DNA of 64,000 nt from Rubellimicrobium roseum (lineage in GTDB: Bacteria; Pseudomonadota; Alphaproteobacteria; Rhodobacterales; Rhodobacteraceae): positions 1 to 64,000 of the forward strand of contig NZ_VDFV01000012.1 of the NCBI RefSeq assembly GCF_006152145.1, in the 5' to 3' direction. Positions 7,170 to 16,203 of this stretch are shown piece by piece. The notes below the pieces were generated by a model. That model searched no databases and was not told where the DNA came from. It saw nothing but the letters and a program-made list of their open reading frames with translations. Position 1 is the stretch's first letter, and each line of letters opens with the position of its first letter. The position numbers and the translations under genes were made by a program.

Positions 7170-8987
7170 TCACGCCGCCTTGGGAGCAGCCGCCACATAG
7201 GACCCCGGAGCAGGGGCCAGCGGCGGATGCATCGCGTCCCCGGGCTCGCGCGCCGGAATCAGCTTGCCCGATCTCTGGACGAGCCACTCGCCCCAGCGCG
7301 GCCACCAGCTTCCCTCGTTCTTCTCGGCGACGCTGAACCAGTCCTCGGGCGACAGGGACAGGTCTTGCCCGGTCCAGTGGCCGTACTTCTTCTTGGTGGG
7401 CGGATTGACGATCCCGGCGATGTGGCCCGACTCGGAGAGGAAAAAGGTCTTGTCCTCCGATCCCATGCTGCGGATGCCGTTGTAGGAGGATTTCCAGGCG
7501 GCGATGTGGTCGGTCTCGCAGGCGACGGCGCAGAGCGGCACGGTCACGCCGGAGATATGGACAGTCTCTCCGCAGATCGGGAAGCCGGTCGTGGCGAAGC
7601 GATCCTTCTGGCAGAGCCCGCGGAGGTACTCGACCGCCATCTTCGCCGGCAGGTTGGTCCCGTCTCCGTTCCAGTAGAGCAGGTCGAAGGCCGGTGGCGT
7701 CTGGCCCATCATGTAGGACCGGATGGCTGGCTGATAGATCAGGTCGTTGGAGCGCAGGTAGCTGAAGGTCCGCGCCATGTAGAAGGACTCAAGGACGCCC
7801 TTCTGCGTGGCCTCGCGCTCGATGCCGTCCACGAAGTCGTCATCGAGGAAGACTCCGACCTCCCCCTGGTCCGAGAAATCGGTCAGCGTGGTGAAGAACG
7901 TGGCGGAGTTCACGCTCGTGTCGCCCCGCTTCTCCAAGAGCGCGAGCGTCAGGGCCAGCGTCGTCCCTGCGATGCAGTAACCGACGGTGTTGACCCGGTC
8001 GGTCCCGCAGATGGCCTTCACCTCGCGCAGCGCGGCCAGGTAGCCCTCCTCGACATAGTCGTCCATCGACACGTCCTTGTAGGACGCGTCCGGGTTCACC
8101 CAGGACACGACGAAGAGCGTGAAGCCCTGGTCCACGACCCACTTGATGAGACTGTTCTGCGCCTTGAGGTCGAGGATGTAGAACTTGTTGATCCAGGGCG
8201 GGAAAATCACCAGGGGGATCTCGCGCACCTCGGCGGTCGTGGGCCGGTACTGGATCAGCTCGAACATGCGGTTGCGGAAGACCACCTCGCCCGGCGTGGT
8301 GGCCAGGTTCTCGCCCACCCGGAAGGCGCTCTCGTCGGCGAGGCGCACGATCAGTTCGCCGTCGTTGCGCTCCAGGTCGGCGACGAGGTTCTCGAGCCCT
8401 TGAACAAGGCTCAGCCCGTCGGTCTCGATTGCCCGCTCCAGCGCGTCGGGATTGGTCGCCAGGAAGTTCGTGGGCGCCAGCATGTCCACGATCTGCCGGG
8501 TGAAGTACTGGAGCCGCTTCTTCTCGCGCGGGGCAAGATGCTCCGTCTGCTCCACCGCCTTCTGGATGGCCTCGGCGTTGATGAGGTACTGCTGCTTGAC
8601 GAAGTTGAACCAGGGATGCCGGTCCCAGAGCGGGTTGGCGAAGCGCCGGTCGCTCGGGCCAGGGTCCTCCGGGGCCTTGAACGGTCCCTTGGCCAGCGCC
8701 GCCTGAGCCTCGGCGAAGTGTGCGAGCGTCTTGCCCCAATAGCCGGCCTGGAGTTCGATGAGCTTCGCCGGATGTTGCATCGCCTCGGTCATCCAGGCGG
8801 TGGCGGCCTTGAGATAGAGTTCCTGCGACGGGCCCTGGAGCGCCGGCGGCACCGGCTTGCGCTTGGCCATCACAGCCACGAGCCGCTTGGTCAGCGCGTC
8901 GATCTTCTTGAGGTTCGCCTCGAAAAGCTCAAGGTTGCGTCCCTTTTGCTCCACCTTGTCGTTGCCATCTGCCCGCTCGGTTGTCAT
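7170..8987 (-). CDS. phaC: Class I poly(3-hydroxyalkanoate) synthase
   Basis: A 605-aa PHA synthase polymerising (R)-3-hydroxyacyl-CoA on granule surfaces. The N-terminal PhaC_N domain (about 95-265, including WFNFVKQQYL) precedes an alpha/beta-hydrolase catalytic domain. The lipase-like box is GYCIAG with nucleophile Cys338, and the partner Asp lies in CETDHIAAW and the His in SESGHIAGIVNPP. The length is typical of single-subunit class I synthases. It is divergent from phaZ, with the phasin gene downstream on the same strand. Confidence 0.96.
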   Translation of the reverse strand: MTTERADGNDKVEQKGRNLELFEANLKKIDALTKRLVAVMAKRKPVPPALQGPSQELYLKAATAWMTEAMQHPAKLIELQAGYWGKTLAHFAEAQAALAKGPFKAPEDPGPSDRRFANPLWDRHPWFNFVKQQYLINAEAIQKAVEQTEHLAPREKKRLQYFTRQIVDMLAPTNFLATNPDALERAIETDGLSLVQGLENLVADLERNDGELIVRLADESAFRVGENLATTPGEVVFRNRMFELIQYRPTTAEVREIPLVIFPPWINKFYILDLKAQNSLIKWVVDQGFTLFVVSWVNPDASYKDVSMDDYVEEGYLAALREVKAICGTDRVNTVGYCIAGTTLALTLALLEKRGDTSVNSATFFTTLTDFSDQGEVGVFLDDDFVDGIEREATQKGVLESFYMARTFSYLRSNDLIYQPAIRSYMMGQTPPAFDLLYWNGDGTNLPAKMAVEYLRGLCQKDRFATTGFPICGETVHISGVTVPLCAVACETDHIAAWKSSYNGIRSMGSEDKTFFLSESGHIAGIVNPPTKKKYGHWTGQDLSLSPEDWFSVAEKNEGSWWPRWGEWLVQRSGKLIPAREPGDAMHPPLAPAPGSYVAAAPKAA

Positions 8988-9011
8988 GCGCGGAACCCCG
9001 CTGTATGTTTC

Positions 9012-9021
9012 GCAGTTGCAG
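9012..9021. promoter_or_regulatory. Weak PhaR-like site in the phaC-phaZ divergent gap
   Basis: GCAG-TT-GCAG sits in the 94-bp divergent region between phaC and phaZ, as a direct repeat of the PhaR half-site. It is not a perfect CTGC-N3-GCAG palindrome, so binding is speculative. Confidence 0.25.
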
Positions 9022-9081
9022 CATCAAGGCGTTGGCAAGGTCTCTGGCGCGACCCTGTCCGCACGACACGGAGACCCTGAC

Positions 9082-10374
9082 GTGAAGTATATGTTGACCT
9101 ACGACCTGATGGAAAGCGTGCGCAACACCAACCAATGGCTGGGGGCGACGGCGCGCGCGATCGGGGCCTATCCGGGCATGGCGGCCACCGGTAATCCCTG
9201 GGTGGAATGGATCAAGGCCTGGGGCGACGTGACCGAGAGAACCTTCGCCCGCATGGTGGTCAAGCCCGACTGGGGCATCTCGGCCGTCACGGGGGATGAC
9301 GGGCGCGACCACACGGTGCGGATCGAGACGCTGGTGGCCAAGCCCTTCGGCAACCTCATCCACTTCCGCGTGCCGGGCCGAGTGCCCCGGAGCCGCCGCG
9401 TGCTGCTGGTGGCGCCCATGTCGGGGCATTACGCCACGCTGCTCCGCAAGACGGTGATCTCGCTCCTGCCGGATTGCGAGGTCTTCATCACCGACTGGCA
9501 CAACGCCCGCGACATCCCCGTGTCCGAGGGCCGGTTCGACGTCGAGGACTACACGGTCTACGTGGCCGAGTTCATGCGGCACCTGGGGCCCGACCTCCAC
9601 GTGATGGCGATCTGCCAGCCGGCACCCCTGGTGCTCGCCGCGACCGCCCTCTTGGCCGAGGAGCAGCCCGAGGCGCAGCCGCGCTCGCTCATCCTCGTGG
9701 GCGGGCCGATCGATCCCGACGCGAACGCCACGGACGTCACCGACTTCGGCCGGCGCATCACCATGGGCCAGCTCGAGCAGCTCGTGATCCAGCAGGTGGG
9801 CTTCAAGTACCGGGGCGTCGGCCGAATGGTCTATCCGGGCCTCCTGCAGCTCGCGTCCTTCATGTCGATGAACGCGCAGACCCACACCCAGAGCTTCGTG
9901 GACCAGATCTTCCGCAGCGCCAAGGGTCAGTCGTCGGACCACGACAAGCACAACGCCTTCTACGACGAATATCTCGCCGTCATGGACATGACCGCCGAGT
10001 TCTACCTGTCGACCGTCGAGCGCGTCTTCAAGGGTCGCGAGATCGCGCGGAACGCCTTCGAGGTGAACGGGCGCCTCGTGGACATCGGGCGGATCAGCAC
10101 GGTGGCCGTCATGGTCGTCGAGGGCGAGAAGGACGACATCTCGGCCCCCGGCCAGTGCCTCGCGGCGCTCGACCTGCTCACGGGGTTGCCCAAGGCCAAG
10201 AAGGCCGCGCATCTGGAGCCCGGTGCGGGGCATTACGGCATCTTCGCCGGCAAGAGCTGGCGCGACAACATCCGCCCCCTGGTGCTGACCTTCATGGACG
10301 AGAATGGCGGTCGGACCGACCGGCGCCTGCGTCCCGTCGCGGTCCTGCCCACCGTCGCCGCCCAGGTCGACTAG
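9082..10374 (+). CDS. phaZ: Intracellular PHB/PHA depolymerase
   Basis: A 430-aa intracellular polyhydroxyalkanoate depolymerase that mobilises granules to 3-hydroxybutyrate oligomers. It matches the alpha/beta-hydrolase family that starts MLTYDLMESVRNTNQWLG. The HVMAICQP motif carries the nucleophile-elbow cysteine. The GTG at 9082 is chosen because GGAG lies 8 nt upstream, whereas the ATG at 9091 would be too far. It is divergent from phaC. Its stop overlaps the stop of the convergent hydrolase in a CTAG. Confidence 0.93.
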   Translation: MKYMLTYDLMESVRNTNQWLGATARAIGAYPGMAATGNPWVEWIKAWGDVTERTFARMVVKPDWGISAVTGDDGRDHTVRIETLVAKPFGNLIHFRVPGRVPRSRRVLLVAPMSGHYATLLRKTVISLLPDCEVFITDWHNARDIPVSEGRFDVEDYTVYVAEFMRHLGPDLHVMAICQPAPLVLAATALLAEEQPEAQPRSLILVGGPIDPDANATDVTDFGRRITMGQLEQLVIQQVGFKYRGVGRMVYPGLLQLASFMSMNAQTHTQSFVDQIFRSAKGQSSDHDKHNAFYDEYLAVMDMTAEFYLSTVERVFKGREIARNAFEVNGRLVDIGRISTVAVMVVEGEKDDISAPGQCLAALDLLTGLPKAKKAAHLEPGAGHYGIFAGKSWRDNIRPLVLTFMDENGGRTDRRLRPVAVLPTVAAQVD

Positions 10375-11228
10375 AGCGCGCGCGCCCAGTCCACCGTCTG
10401 CCGCACGAGGCGGGCGGTCTGGCCCGGACTCTTGACGTCACCGGCCATGACATGGGCCTTGGGGTCGTCGCCGGGCCCGGGATGCAGGATGACGCGCCGC
10501 ACGGGTCCGCTCCATCGGCGCATGACGGCCGTCGTCAGGCCCGCATCCACGATCTGGTCCGCCTCGGAATAGGCGAAAAGCGCGGGCGCGCGGATCGCGT
10601 CGAGGTCGGCGCGGCGGACCGCCCGCACGGCCTCGGCCATGGGCGCATAGGCGCGGACGGGGTAGCGGGGCGTCCAGATGCCCGAGGCATCAGCCTCCAT
10701 CGGGCCACCGACCTCGCCCCGCATGACCAGAGGCGCCCAGCGGCTGGCCAGCGGCGCATCCAGCATGGCCTGGAGGCGGCGCGCCTTCACGCCGTAGTTG
10801 GGCGAAACCATCACCGCGGCCGCGACCTCCTCGCCCCCCGCAAGCGCCAGCGTGAGCAACGTGCCTCCGGTGGAGCAGGATATGGCAAGGACTCGGTCCC
10901 CGAGGGCCCGCCCGATGGCCAGCGCCTCGGACAGGTCGGCGCGCCAGGCCGTCAGGCTGGCCTGCGCCATGGCCGCGCCATCCTGTCCGTGGCCAGTCAG
11001 GCGCATTCCGTAGAAGTTGGCGCCCAGTTCCTCGGCCACTCGTTCGGGATAGGGCGAAAGCTCCCGGCGGCTTGCGGAGAAGCCGTGGATGTAGACGACC
11101 GACCAAGGGGTGCGCTTCGGCCCCTCCGCCCAGCCGACCCGCTTCTCGCACCGGGGGCGGAGCGCATGCGCCCCGGCCTCCCGCTCGGCAAGCCAGCCAT
11201 CGATCTCCGTAAGCGGCGGCAGGGTCAC
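10371..11228 (-). CDS. Alpha/beta hydrolase (serine lipase/esterase-like)
   Basis: A 285-aa alpha/beta hydrolase. VVYIHGFSASRRE is the oxyanion-hole strand and loop. AISCSTGGTLLTLA supplies the nucleophile region (S-x-S-T-G-G variant), and FAYSEADQIVD provides the acid. The GTG start overlaps the upstream hydrolase stop as GTGA and is preceded by GGAGG. Its own TAG shares CTAG with phaZ. It forms a two-gene operon with the next hydrolase. The natural substrate is unknown; carboxylesterase or monoglyceride-lipase-like activity is a guess. Confidence 0.8.
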   Translation of the reverse strand: MTLPPLTEIDGWLAEREAGAHALRPRCEKRVGWAEGPKRTPWSVVYIHGFSASRRELSPYPERVAEELGANFYGMRLTGHGQDGAAMAQASLTAWRADLSEALAIGRALGDRVLAISCSTGGTLLTLALAGGEEVAAAVMVSPNYGVKARRLQAMLDAPLASRWAPLVMRGEVGGPMEADASGIWTPRYPVRAYAPMAEAVRAVRRADLDAIRAPALFAYSEADQIVDAGLTTAVMRRWSGPVRRVILHPGPGDDPKAHVMAGDVKSPGQTARLVRQTVDWARAL

Positions 11229-11953
11229 GAGACCTCCTCGACCGCCTGCGAGATGAGCTTGAGGCAGCGGGGCGAGGAGAAGCGGTGGTCGGCGTCCTTG
11301 ACGAGCGTCAGCCGGATGTCCGGCCCGGTCACGTGATCGAGAAGGCGCGTCGCGGTTGCGGGAGGCACGTCGCGGTCGGCCGTGCCCTGGAGCATCCGAA
11401 CGGGCATGGGCAGATGCAGGGGCGCGCGCAGCACGAGGTGATCCCGCCCATCCTCGATGAGCCCCCGCGTGATCGGATAAGGCGCGCCGTAGTCGGAGGG
11501 AACGTGAAGAACGCCTGTCTCGGACAGGTCCCGGCGCTGCGCCTCGGTGGCCTGGGCCCAGTAGCCGTCCTCGGTGAAGTCGGGGGCCGCTGCGATGGTC
11601 ACGAGGCCCGCGATCCGTTCCGGCGCGCGACGCGCGAGGAGGAGCGAGATCCATCCGCCCATCGAGGAGCCCACCAGCACCACCGGCCCGGGCGCGAGGT
11701 CGAGCACCGCCTCGGCGTCCTCGGCCCAGCGGCCGATGGTGCCCTCCTCGAAGGTGCCTTCGCTCTGGCCGTGGCCCGAGTAGTCGAACCGGATGAAGGC
11801 GCGGCCATGGGCCTTGGCCCAGTCGTCGAGCCAGGCGGCCTTGGTCCCGGTCATGTCGGAGCGGAAGCCTCCCAGGAAGATCACGTGGGGCCCCTGCCCC
11901 GCCTGCCGCATGACGGCGAGGCGTCGGCCCTGGGGCGTGGCGATGGTCTCCAT
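11225..11953 (-). CDS. Alpha/beta hydrolase (BD-FAE/YbbA-like esterase)
   Basis: A 242-aa alpha/beta hydrolase with a complete set of motifs. [16 protein letters not shown] is the oxyanion region, VGSSMGGWI is the GxSxG nucleophile elbow, the acid lies in GTADRDVPP, and the catalytic His is in [14 protein letters not shown] sits upstream of the ATG at 11953. It is the first gene of a two-gene operon and is divergent from thrS. The substrate is not predictable. Confidence 0.85.
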   Translation of the reverse strand: METIATPQGRRLAVMRQAGQGPHVIFLGGFRSDMTGTKAAWLDDWAKAHGRAFIRFDYSGHGQSEGTFEEGTIGRWAEDAEAVLDLAPGPVVLVGSSMGGWISLLLARRAPERIAGLVTIAAAPDFTEDGYWAQATEAQRRDLSETGVLHVPSDYGAPYPITRGLIEDGRDHLVLRAPLHLPMPVRMLQGTADRDVPPATATRLLDHVTGPDIRLTLVKDADHRFSSPRCLKLISQAVEEVS

Positions 11954-12080
11954 GGCGGGTCTCCTGCTTCGGCTCGGTTGCCATGGTGCGCGGGCCTTGA
12001 CGCCTTCGCAAGCGGGGGGCAGAACCCCCGGACCCGCAACCGGGCGCAATCGTGGGCGCCAAACCGACGAGGAGCAGGCC

Positions 12081-14027
12081 ATGGCCTCCATCTCCCTGAC
12101 CTTTCCCGATGGCAACTCGCGCCAGTACGAAACGGGCGTGACGGCCGCGCAGGTCGCGCAGTCCATCGCCCCGTCGCTCGCCAAGGCCGCCGTCTCCGCC
12201 ACCTTCGACGGCCAGCACTGGGATCTGGCCTGGCCCATCGAGCGGGACGGCGCGCTCGCCATCAAGACGCTCAAGGACGCCGAGGGGCTGGAGCTGATCC
12301 GGCACGACCTCGCCCATGTCATGGCGCGGGCGGTGCAGGCGCTCTGGCCCGATGTGAAGGTGACGATCGGCCCCGTGACCGAGACGGGCTGGTTCTACGA
12401 CTTCGACCGCCGCGAGCCCTTCACCCCCGAGGACCTGGGGGCCATCGAGGCCGAGATGCGCCGCATCATCGGCGCGAAGGACCCGGTGCGGACCGAGGTC
12501 TGGGACCGCGCCCGCGCCATCGCCCACTACGAGGCGACGAACGAGCCCTTCAAGGTGGAGCTCATCAACCGCATCCCCGAGGGGCAGCCCATCCGGATGT
12601 ACTGGCACGGCGACTGGCAGGACCTGTGCCGGGGGCCGCACCTGCAGAACACCGGGCAGCTTCCGGGCGACGCCTTCCGGCTCATGGGCGTGTCGGGGGC
12701 CTACTGGTTCGGTGACGTGAACCGGCCGCAGCTCCAGCGGATCACGGGGGTCGCGTTCCGCAACCGCGACGACCTCAAGGCGCACCTGACGATGCTGGAA
12801 GAGGCCGCCAAGCGCGACCACCGCAAGCTCGGGCGCGAGATGGAGCTCTTCCACATGCAGGAAGAGGCCCCGGGGATGGTGTTCTGGCACCCGAATGGCT
12901 GGACGCTCTATCGCACCCTCGAAGACTACATGCGGCGGCGGCTGCGCAAGGCGGGCTACCGGGAGATCCGCACGCCCCAGGTGCTCGACCGCGTCCTGTG
13001 GGAGAAGTCGGGTCACTGGGAAGCCTACCGCGAGAACATGTTCATCGTGGAGGTGGACGAGGAAGGGGCCAAGGAGAAGCGCATCAACGCGCTCAAGCCG
13101 ATGAACTGCCCCTGCCACGTCCAAGTCTTCAACCAGGGCCTGAAGTCCTATCGTGACCTGCCCCTGCGGCTCGCGGAGTTTGGGTCGTGCCACCGCTACG
13201 AGTCGTCGGGCTCGATGCACGGGCTCATGCGCGTGCGCGGCTTCGTGCAGGATGACGCCCACATCTTCTGCACCGAGGACCAGATCGAGGCGGAATGCGC
13301 AGGCTTTCTGGAGCTGCTGACCTCGGTCTACCGCGACCTGGGCTTCCAGAAGTTCGACATCAAGCTGTCGACGAGGCCCGAGGTGCGGGTGGGCTCGGAC
13401 GAGGTCTGGGACAAGGCTGAGGGCGCGTTGGAAAGCGCGATCAAGAAGGTCCGCAACGACTACGAGATCGCGCCCGGCGACGGGGCCTTCTACGGGCCCA
13501 AGCTCGACTTCAAGCTCACCGACGCCATCGGGCGCGAGTGGCAGTGCGGGACCTTCCAGGCCGACTTCAACCTGCCGGTCCGGCTCGACGCCGAGTACGT
13601 GGGCGAGGATGGGGCCAAGCACCGGCCTGTCATGCTCCACCGCGCGATCCTGGGCAGCTTCGAGCGGTTCATCGGCATCCTGATCGAGAACTACGCGGGC
13701 CGGTTCCCCTTCTGGCTCGCGCCACGGCAGGTGGTGGTCGCCTCCATCGTGTCGGACGCGGACGACTATGTCCGCGAGGTCACGGAGGCGCTGCAAGCGG
13801 CGGGCCTGCGCGCGGAGGCCGATACGCGGAACGAGAAGATCAACTACAAGGTCCGCGAGCATTCGGTCGGCAAGGTGCCGGTGATCCTGGCGCTGGGCAT
13901 GAAGGAGGTCGAGGTGCGGACCGTGTCGATGCGCCGGCTCGGCGAGGACGGGCAGAAGGTGATGAGCCTGGGCGAGGCGATCACCCTGCTCGCGCAGGAG
14001 GCGAAGGCCCCCGATCAGCGGGGCTGA
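12081..14027 (+). CDS. thrS: Threonine--tRNA ligase
   Basis: A 648-aa class II threonyl-tRNA synthetase. The order of domains is a TGS domain (1-62), the editing/SAD domain (about 65-220, with [11 protein letters not shown] and the [13 protein letters not shown] motif), the class II core, and the C-terminal anticodon-binding domain (about 540-640, RQVVVASIV onward). The Zn-binding cysteine lies in [25 protein letters not shown] precedes the ATG. It is divergent from the hydrolase pair and followed by a strong hairpin. Confidence 0.97.
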   Translation: MASISLTFPDGNSRQYETGVTAAQVAQSIAPSLAKAAVSATFDGQHWDLAWPIERDGALAIKTLKDAEGLELIRHDLAHVMARAVQALWPDVKVTIGPVTETGWFYDFDRREPFTPEDLGAIEAEMRRIIGAKDPVRTEVWDRARAIAHYEATNEPFKVELINRIPEGQPIRMYWHGDWQDLCRGPHLQNTGQLPGDAFRLMGVSGAYWFGDVNRPQLQRITGVAFRNRDDLKAHLTMLEEAAKRDHRKLGREMELFHMQEEAPGMVFWHPNGWTLYRTLEDYMRRRLRKAGYREIRTPQVLDRVLWEKSGHWEAYRENMFIVEVDEEGAKEKRINALKPMNCPCHVQVFNQGLKSYRDLPLRLAEFGSCHRYESSGSMHGLMRVRGFVQDDAHIFCTEDQIEAECAGFLELLTSVYRDLGFQKFDIKLSTRPEVRVGSDEVWDKAEGALESAIKKVRNDYEIAPGDGAFYGPKLDFKLTDAIGREWQCGTFQADFNLPVRLDAEYVGEDGAKHRPVMLHRAILGSFERFIGILIENYAGRFPFWLAPRQVVVASIVSDADDYVREVTEALQAAGLRAEADTRNEKINYKVREHSVGKVPVILALGMKEVEVRTVSMRRLGEDGQKVMSLGEAITLLAQEAKAPDQRG

Positions 14028-14050
14028 GCCGACCCTCACTTAATTGGGAT

Positions 14051-14074
14051 CGCGCGCGGAACGATCCGCGCGCG
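14051..14074 (+). terminator. Hairpin after thrS
   Basis: CGCGCGCGGA (14051-14060), loop ACGA and TCCGCGCGCG (14065-14074) form a perfect 10-bp stem 24 bp after the thrS stop. Only a short GTTTG lies further downstream, so it is a GC-rich terminator without a good U-tract. Confidence 0.6.
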
Positions 14075-14128
14075 GCGGCCGTTTGTCCGGCATCCCGTCC
14101 CACGGGAACGGGCAGGCGGCGAGGTCTC

Positions 14129-15772
14129 ATGGCGAACCCCGAGAACGATCCCATCCTCTCCTCGACCGAGGAGGAGCGGCTCCGCGATGCGGTGCGGCTC
14201 CCTTCGGACGGGTTCATCGAACGTGTCGAGGAGCGGGCGGTCATCGCCAAGCGCGTCATCGACCAGGGGGGCGTACGCGTCTCCACGCGGACCGAGGTCA
14301 GCACCGAAACCCTTCGCGACATCCTTGATGACGTGACCGTCGAGGTGGAGCGCGTTCCAGTGGGCCGCTTCGTCGAGGCGGCCGAGGACCCGCGCCGCGA
14401 AGGCGACGTCACCATCCTGCCAGTTTACGAGGAGCGCCTCGTTGTCGAGAAGCGGCTGTTTCTCGTCGAGGAGGTCCATGTCCGCCGTCAGGCGCGGTCC
14501 CGCGAGGTCGAGATGCCCGTGGAGATCCGCCGCCAGGTGGCCGAAGTGGAACGCCTGCCCCCGTTGGACGAACTCAACCCATCGACAGACATCCATCCAG
14601 GAGCAACCCCAATGATGGACGACATGTACAACGGCACCCGAACCGTCACCGCGATGTTCGACAACTCCGCCGAGGCCGAGCGCGCCATCGCGCGGCTGCG
14701 GTCGGCGGGCATCCCGGACAGCCAGATCCGCCACACCCAGGGCTCCCAGTCGACGAGCACCTCGCAGTCGACGAGCACCACGGGTTCGTACGACTACAAC
14801 GACACGACCTACCGCGACCAGCACAAGGGCTTCTTCGACTCGCTCGCGGACTTCTTCTTCCCCGAGGACGACCGCTACGCCTATGCCGAGGGCCTGACCC
14901 GCGGCTCGCACATGGTGGTGGTCTCGGGCTTTGACTCGTCGATGCACGACACCATCGTCGACATCCTCGACGACGAGGGCTCGGTCGACCTCGAGGCGCG
15001 CGAGAACGAGTGGCGGTCGTCGGGCTGGACGGGCTACGAGGGCGCCTCGGGCTACCGCGGCGACGGCGACATCTCGGGCACGAGCGGCATGGCGGGCGGC
15101 CATTCGGGCCAGTACGCGAGCGGCGCGGCCGGCATGAGCGCAGCGGCGACCGGCGTCGACATGAACACCCGCGGCACGATCTATGACGACGGGATGCAGG
15201 ACCGCAGCACGCAGATGGCCGCCGACATGGGCCGTCGCAGCCAGGCCGACCTGGGCAGCCAGCAGGCGGGCTACGCCTCCTCGGGCTCCATGTCGCAGTC
15301 GACGGGCACCAGCGACGCCGCCTTCGGCTCCTCGGGCTACACCGGGCAGGAGTACAACGAGGACGGCACCGTCAAGGTCATCGAGGAGCGGCTGAACGTC
15401 GGCAAGCGTGAGGTCGAGGGCGGGCGCGTCCGCGTGCGCTCGTATGTCCGGGAGGTTCCGGTCGAGGCCGACGTCGACCTTCGGGCGACCCGCGTCCATG
15501 TCGAGCGCCGCCCGGTGGATCGCGCGGTGAACCCCGGCGACGTGGCCATGACCGACCAGGTCCTGGAGGCCCGCGAGCACATGGAGCAGCCCGTGGTCGC
15601 CAAGGAGGCCCGCGTGGTCGAGGAGATCGGCCTGCGGCAGGAGACCGAGGTGCAGCACCAGCACATCCAGGACACCGTGCGCAAGACCGAGGTCGAGATC
15701 GAGGACGAGCGCACCGGCGACCGCACCGGCCTGACGGGCGGCACGACCGGGACCGATCGCGACCGCTTCTGA
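14129..15772 (+). CDS. Double DUF2382 (YsnF/AvaK) stress protein with a GSP17M-like centre
   Basis: A 547-aa protein with three parts. The first is an N-terminal DUF2382-like domain (about 35-140, repeats such as EERLVVEKRLFLVEEVHVRRQ). The second is a central general-stress-protein-17M-like domain (about 167-290, TVTAMFDNSAEAERAIARLR). After a Gly/Ser/Gln-rich linker, the third is a C-terminal DUF2382 domain (about 415-530, VIEERLNVGKREVEGGRVR). DUF2382 proteins are associated with stress but biochemically unassigned. An internal in-frame ATG at 14612, preceded by CCAGGAGC, could yield the last 386 residues as a separate product. The N-terminal part looks like a fused neighbouring gene. Confidence 0.8.
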   Translation: MANPENDPILSSTEEERLRDAVRLPSDGFIERVEERAVIAKRVIDQGGVRVSTRTEVSTETLRDILDDVTVEVERVPVGRFVEAAEDPRREGDVTILPVYEERLVVEKRLFLVEEVHVRRQARSREVEMPVEIRRQVAEVERLPPLDELNPSTDIHPGATPMMDDMYNGTRTVTAMFDNSAEAERAIARLRSAGIPDSQIRHTQGSQSTSTSQSTSTTGSYDYNDTTYRDQHKGFFDSLADFFFPEDDRYAYAEGLTRGSHMVVVSGFDSSMHDTIVDILDDEGSVDLEARENEWRSSGWTGYEGASGYRGDGDISGTSGMAGGHSGQYASGAAGMSAAATGVDMNTRGTIYDDGMQDRSTQMAADMGRRSQADLGSQQAGYASSGSMSQSTGTSDAAFGSSGYTGQEYNEDGTVKVIEERLNVGKREVEGGRVRVRSYVREVPVEADVDLRATRVHVERRPVDRAVNPGDVAMTDQVLEAREHMEQPVVAKEARVVEEIGLRQETEVQHQHIQDTVRKTEVEIEDERTGDRTGLTGGTTGTDRDRF

Positions 15773-15795
15773 GGCGGCTGCCTGATCTTTCGGCA

Positions 15796-15822
15796 GGCCC
15801 CGGGCGCCACGCGCCCGGGGCC
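15796..15822 (+). terminator. Terminator after the DUF2382 gene
   Basis: GGCCCCGGGCGC (15796-15807), loop CAC and GCGCCCGGGGCC (15811-15822) form a perfect 12-bp stem 23 bp after the stop. A short GTTG follows in place of a T-tract. Confidence 0.7.
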
Positions 15823-15906
15823 GTTGCCATTGAGGGATCGCCACATTTTCGCCATCTCGACACGTTGCCCGGTCCGGCGGCTCGCCTAGATCATCCGCCA
15901 GGAGAC

Positions 15907-15922
15907 CCGGCCGCGCGGCCGG
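15907..15922 (+). promoter_or_regulatory. Hairpin overlapping the csp ribosome-binding region
   Basis: CCGGCC-GCGC-GGCCGG is a perfect 6-bp stem whose 3' end takes in the first two bases of the GGAGG at 15921-15925, upstream of the cold-shock gene. It could modulate translation initiation or serve an extended 5' leader. Confidence 0.45.
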
Positions 15923-15945
15923 AGGACGCGATGGAGAGACCGACT

Positions 15946-16152
15946 ATGCCCAAGGGCACCGTGAAATGGTTCAACACGACGAAGGGCTATGGCTTCATCG
16001 CCCCTGAAGACGGTGGAAAGGACATCTTTGTTCACATCTCGGCGGTGGAGCAGTCGGGGCTGACCGGGCTGGCCGACAACCAGCCGATCGAATTCGACCT
16101 CATCAGCGGCCGCGACGGGCGGCAGATGGCGGGGAACCTGCGCAAGCCGTAG
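15946..16152 (+). CDS. Cold-shock domain protein (CspA family)
   Basis: A 68-aa single cold-shock (OB-fold) domain. RNP1 is KGYGFIAPE and RNP2 is DIFVHISAVE, with KGTVKWFN at the N-terminus. It is expected to bind single-stranded RNA or DNA as a chaperone. Two in-frame ATGs exist, at 15931 with GGAGG five bases upstream and at 15946 with GGAGA. The second gives the canonical MPKGTVKWF start and is preferred. An inverted-repeat terminator follows at 16176. Confidence 0.93.
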   Translation: MPKGTVKWFNTTKGYGFIAPEDGGKDIFVHISAVEQSGLTGLADNQPIEFDLISGRDGRQMAGNLRKP

Positions 16153-16175
16153 GAAGGGATCGAGTCTTCGCGGAG

Positions 16176-16203
16176 AACGGCCGGGGCGGTTGCTCCGGCC
16201 GTT
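16176..16203 (+). terminator. Terminator of the cold-shock gene
   Basis: AACGGCCGG (16176-16184) and CCGGCCGTT (16195-16203) form a perfect 9-bp stem with a 10-nt loop, extendable past one bulge by GCGGA/TCCGC. The downstream arm ends in TTT, and it lies 23 bp past the stop. Confidence 0.75.

Noticed and set aside
6228-9080. 950-codon open frame on the plus strand opposite phaR, phasin and phaC
   Set aside because: It is a shadow of three well-supported genes, with no motif and a Gly/Arg/His/Leu/Val-biased translation.
12014-12030. G5/C5 hairpin upstream of thrS as a T-box or attenuator
   Set aside because: There is no tRNA-binding T-box sequence or terminator. A short G/C run pairing is expected by chance here.
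10371-14039. Single 1222-codon minus frame joining a hydrolase to antisense thrS
   Set aside because: Only the part 10371-11228 has hydrolase motifs and a ribosome site. The rest is antisense to thrS and to the second hydrolase frame.
14488-14781. Antisense open frame within the DUF2382 gene as a candidate small gene
   Set aside because: It is opposite a conserved domain and has no start signal.
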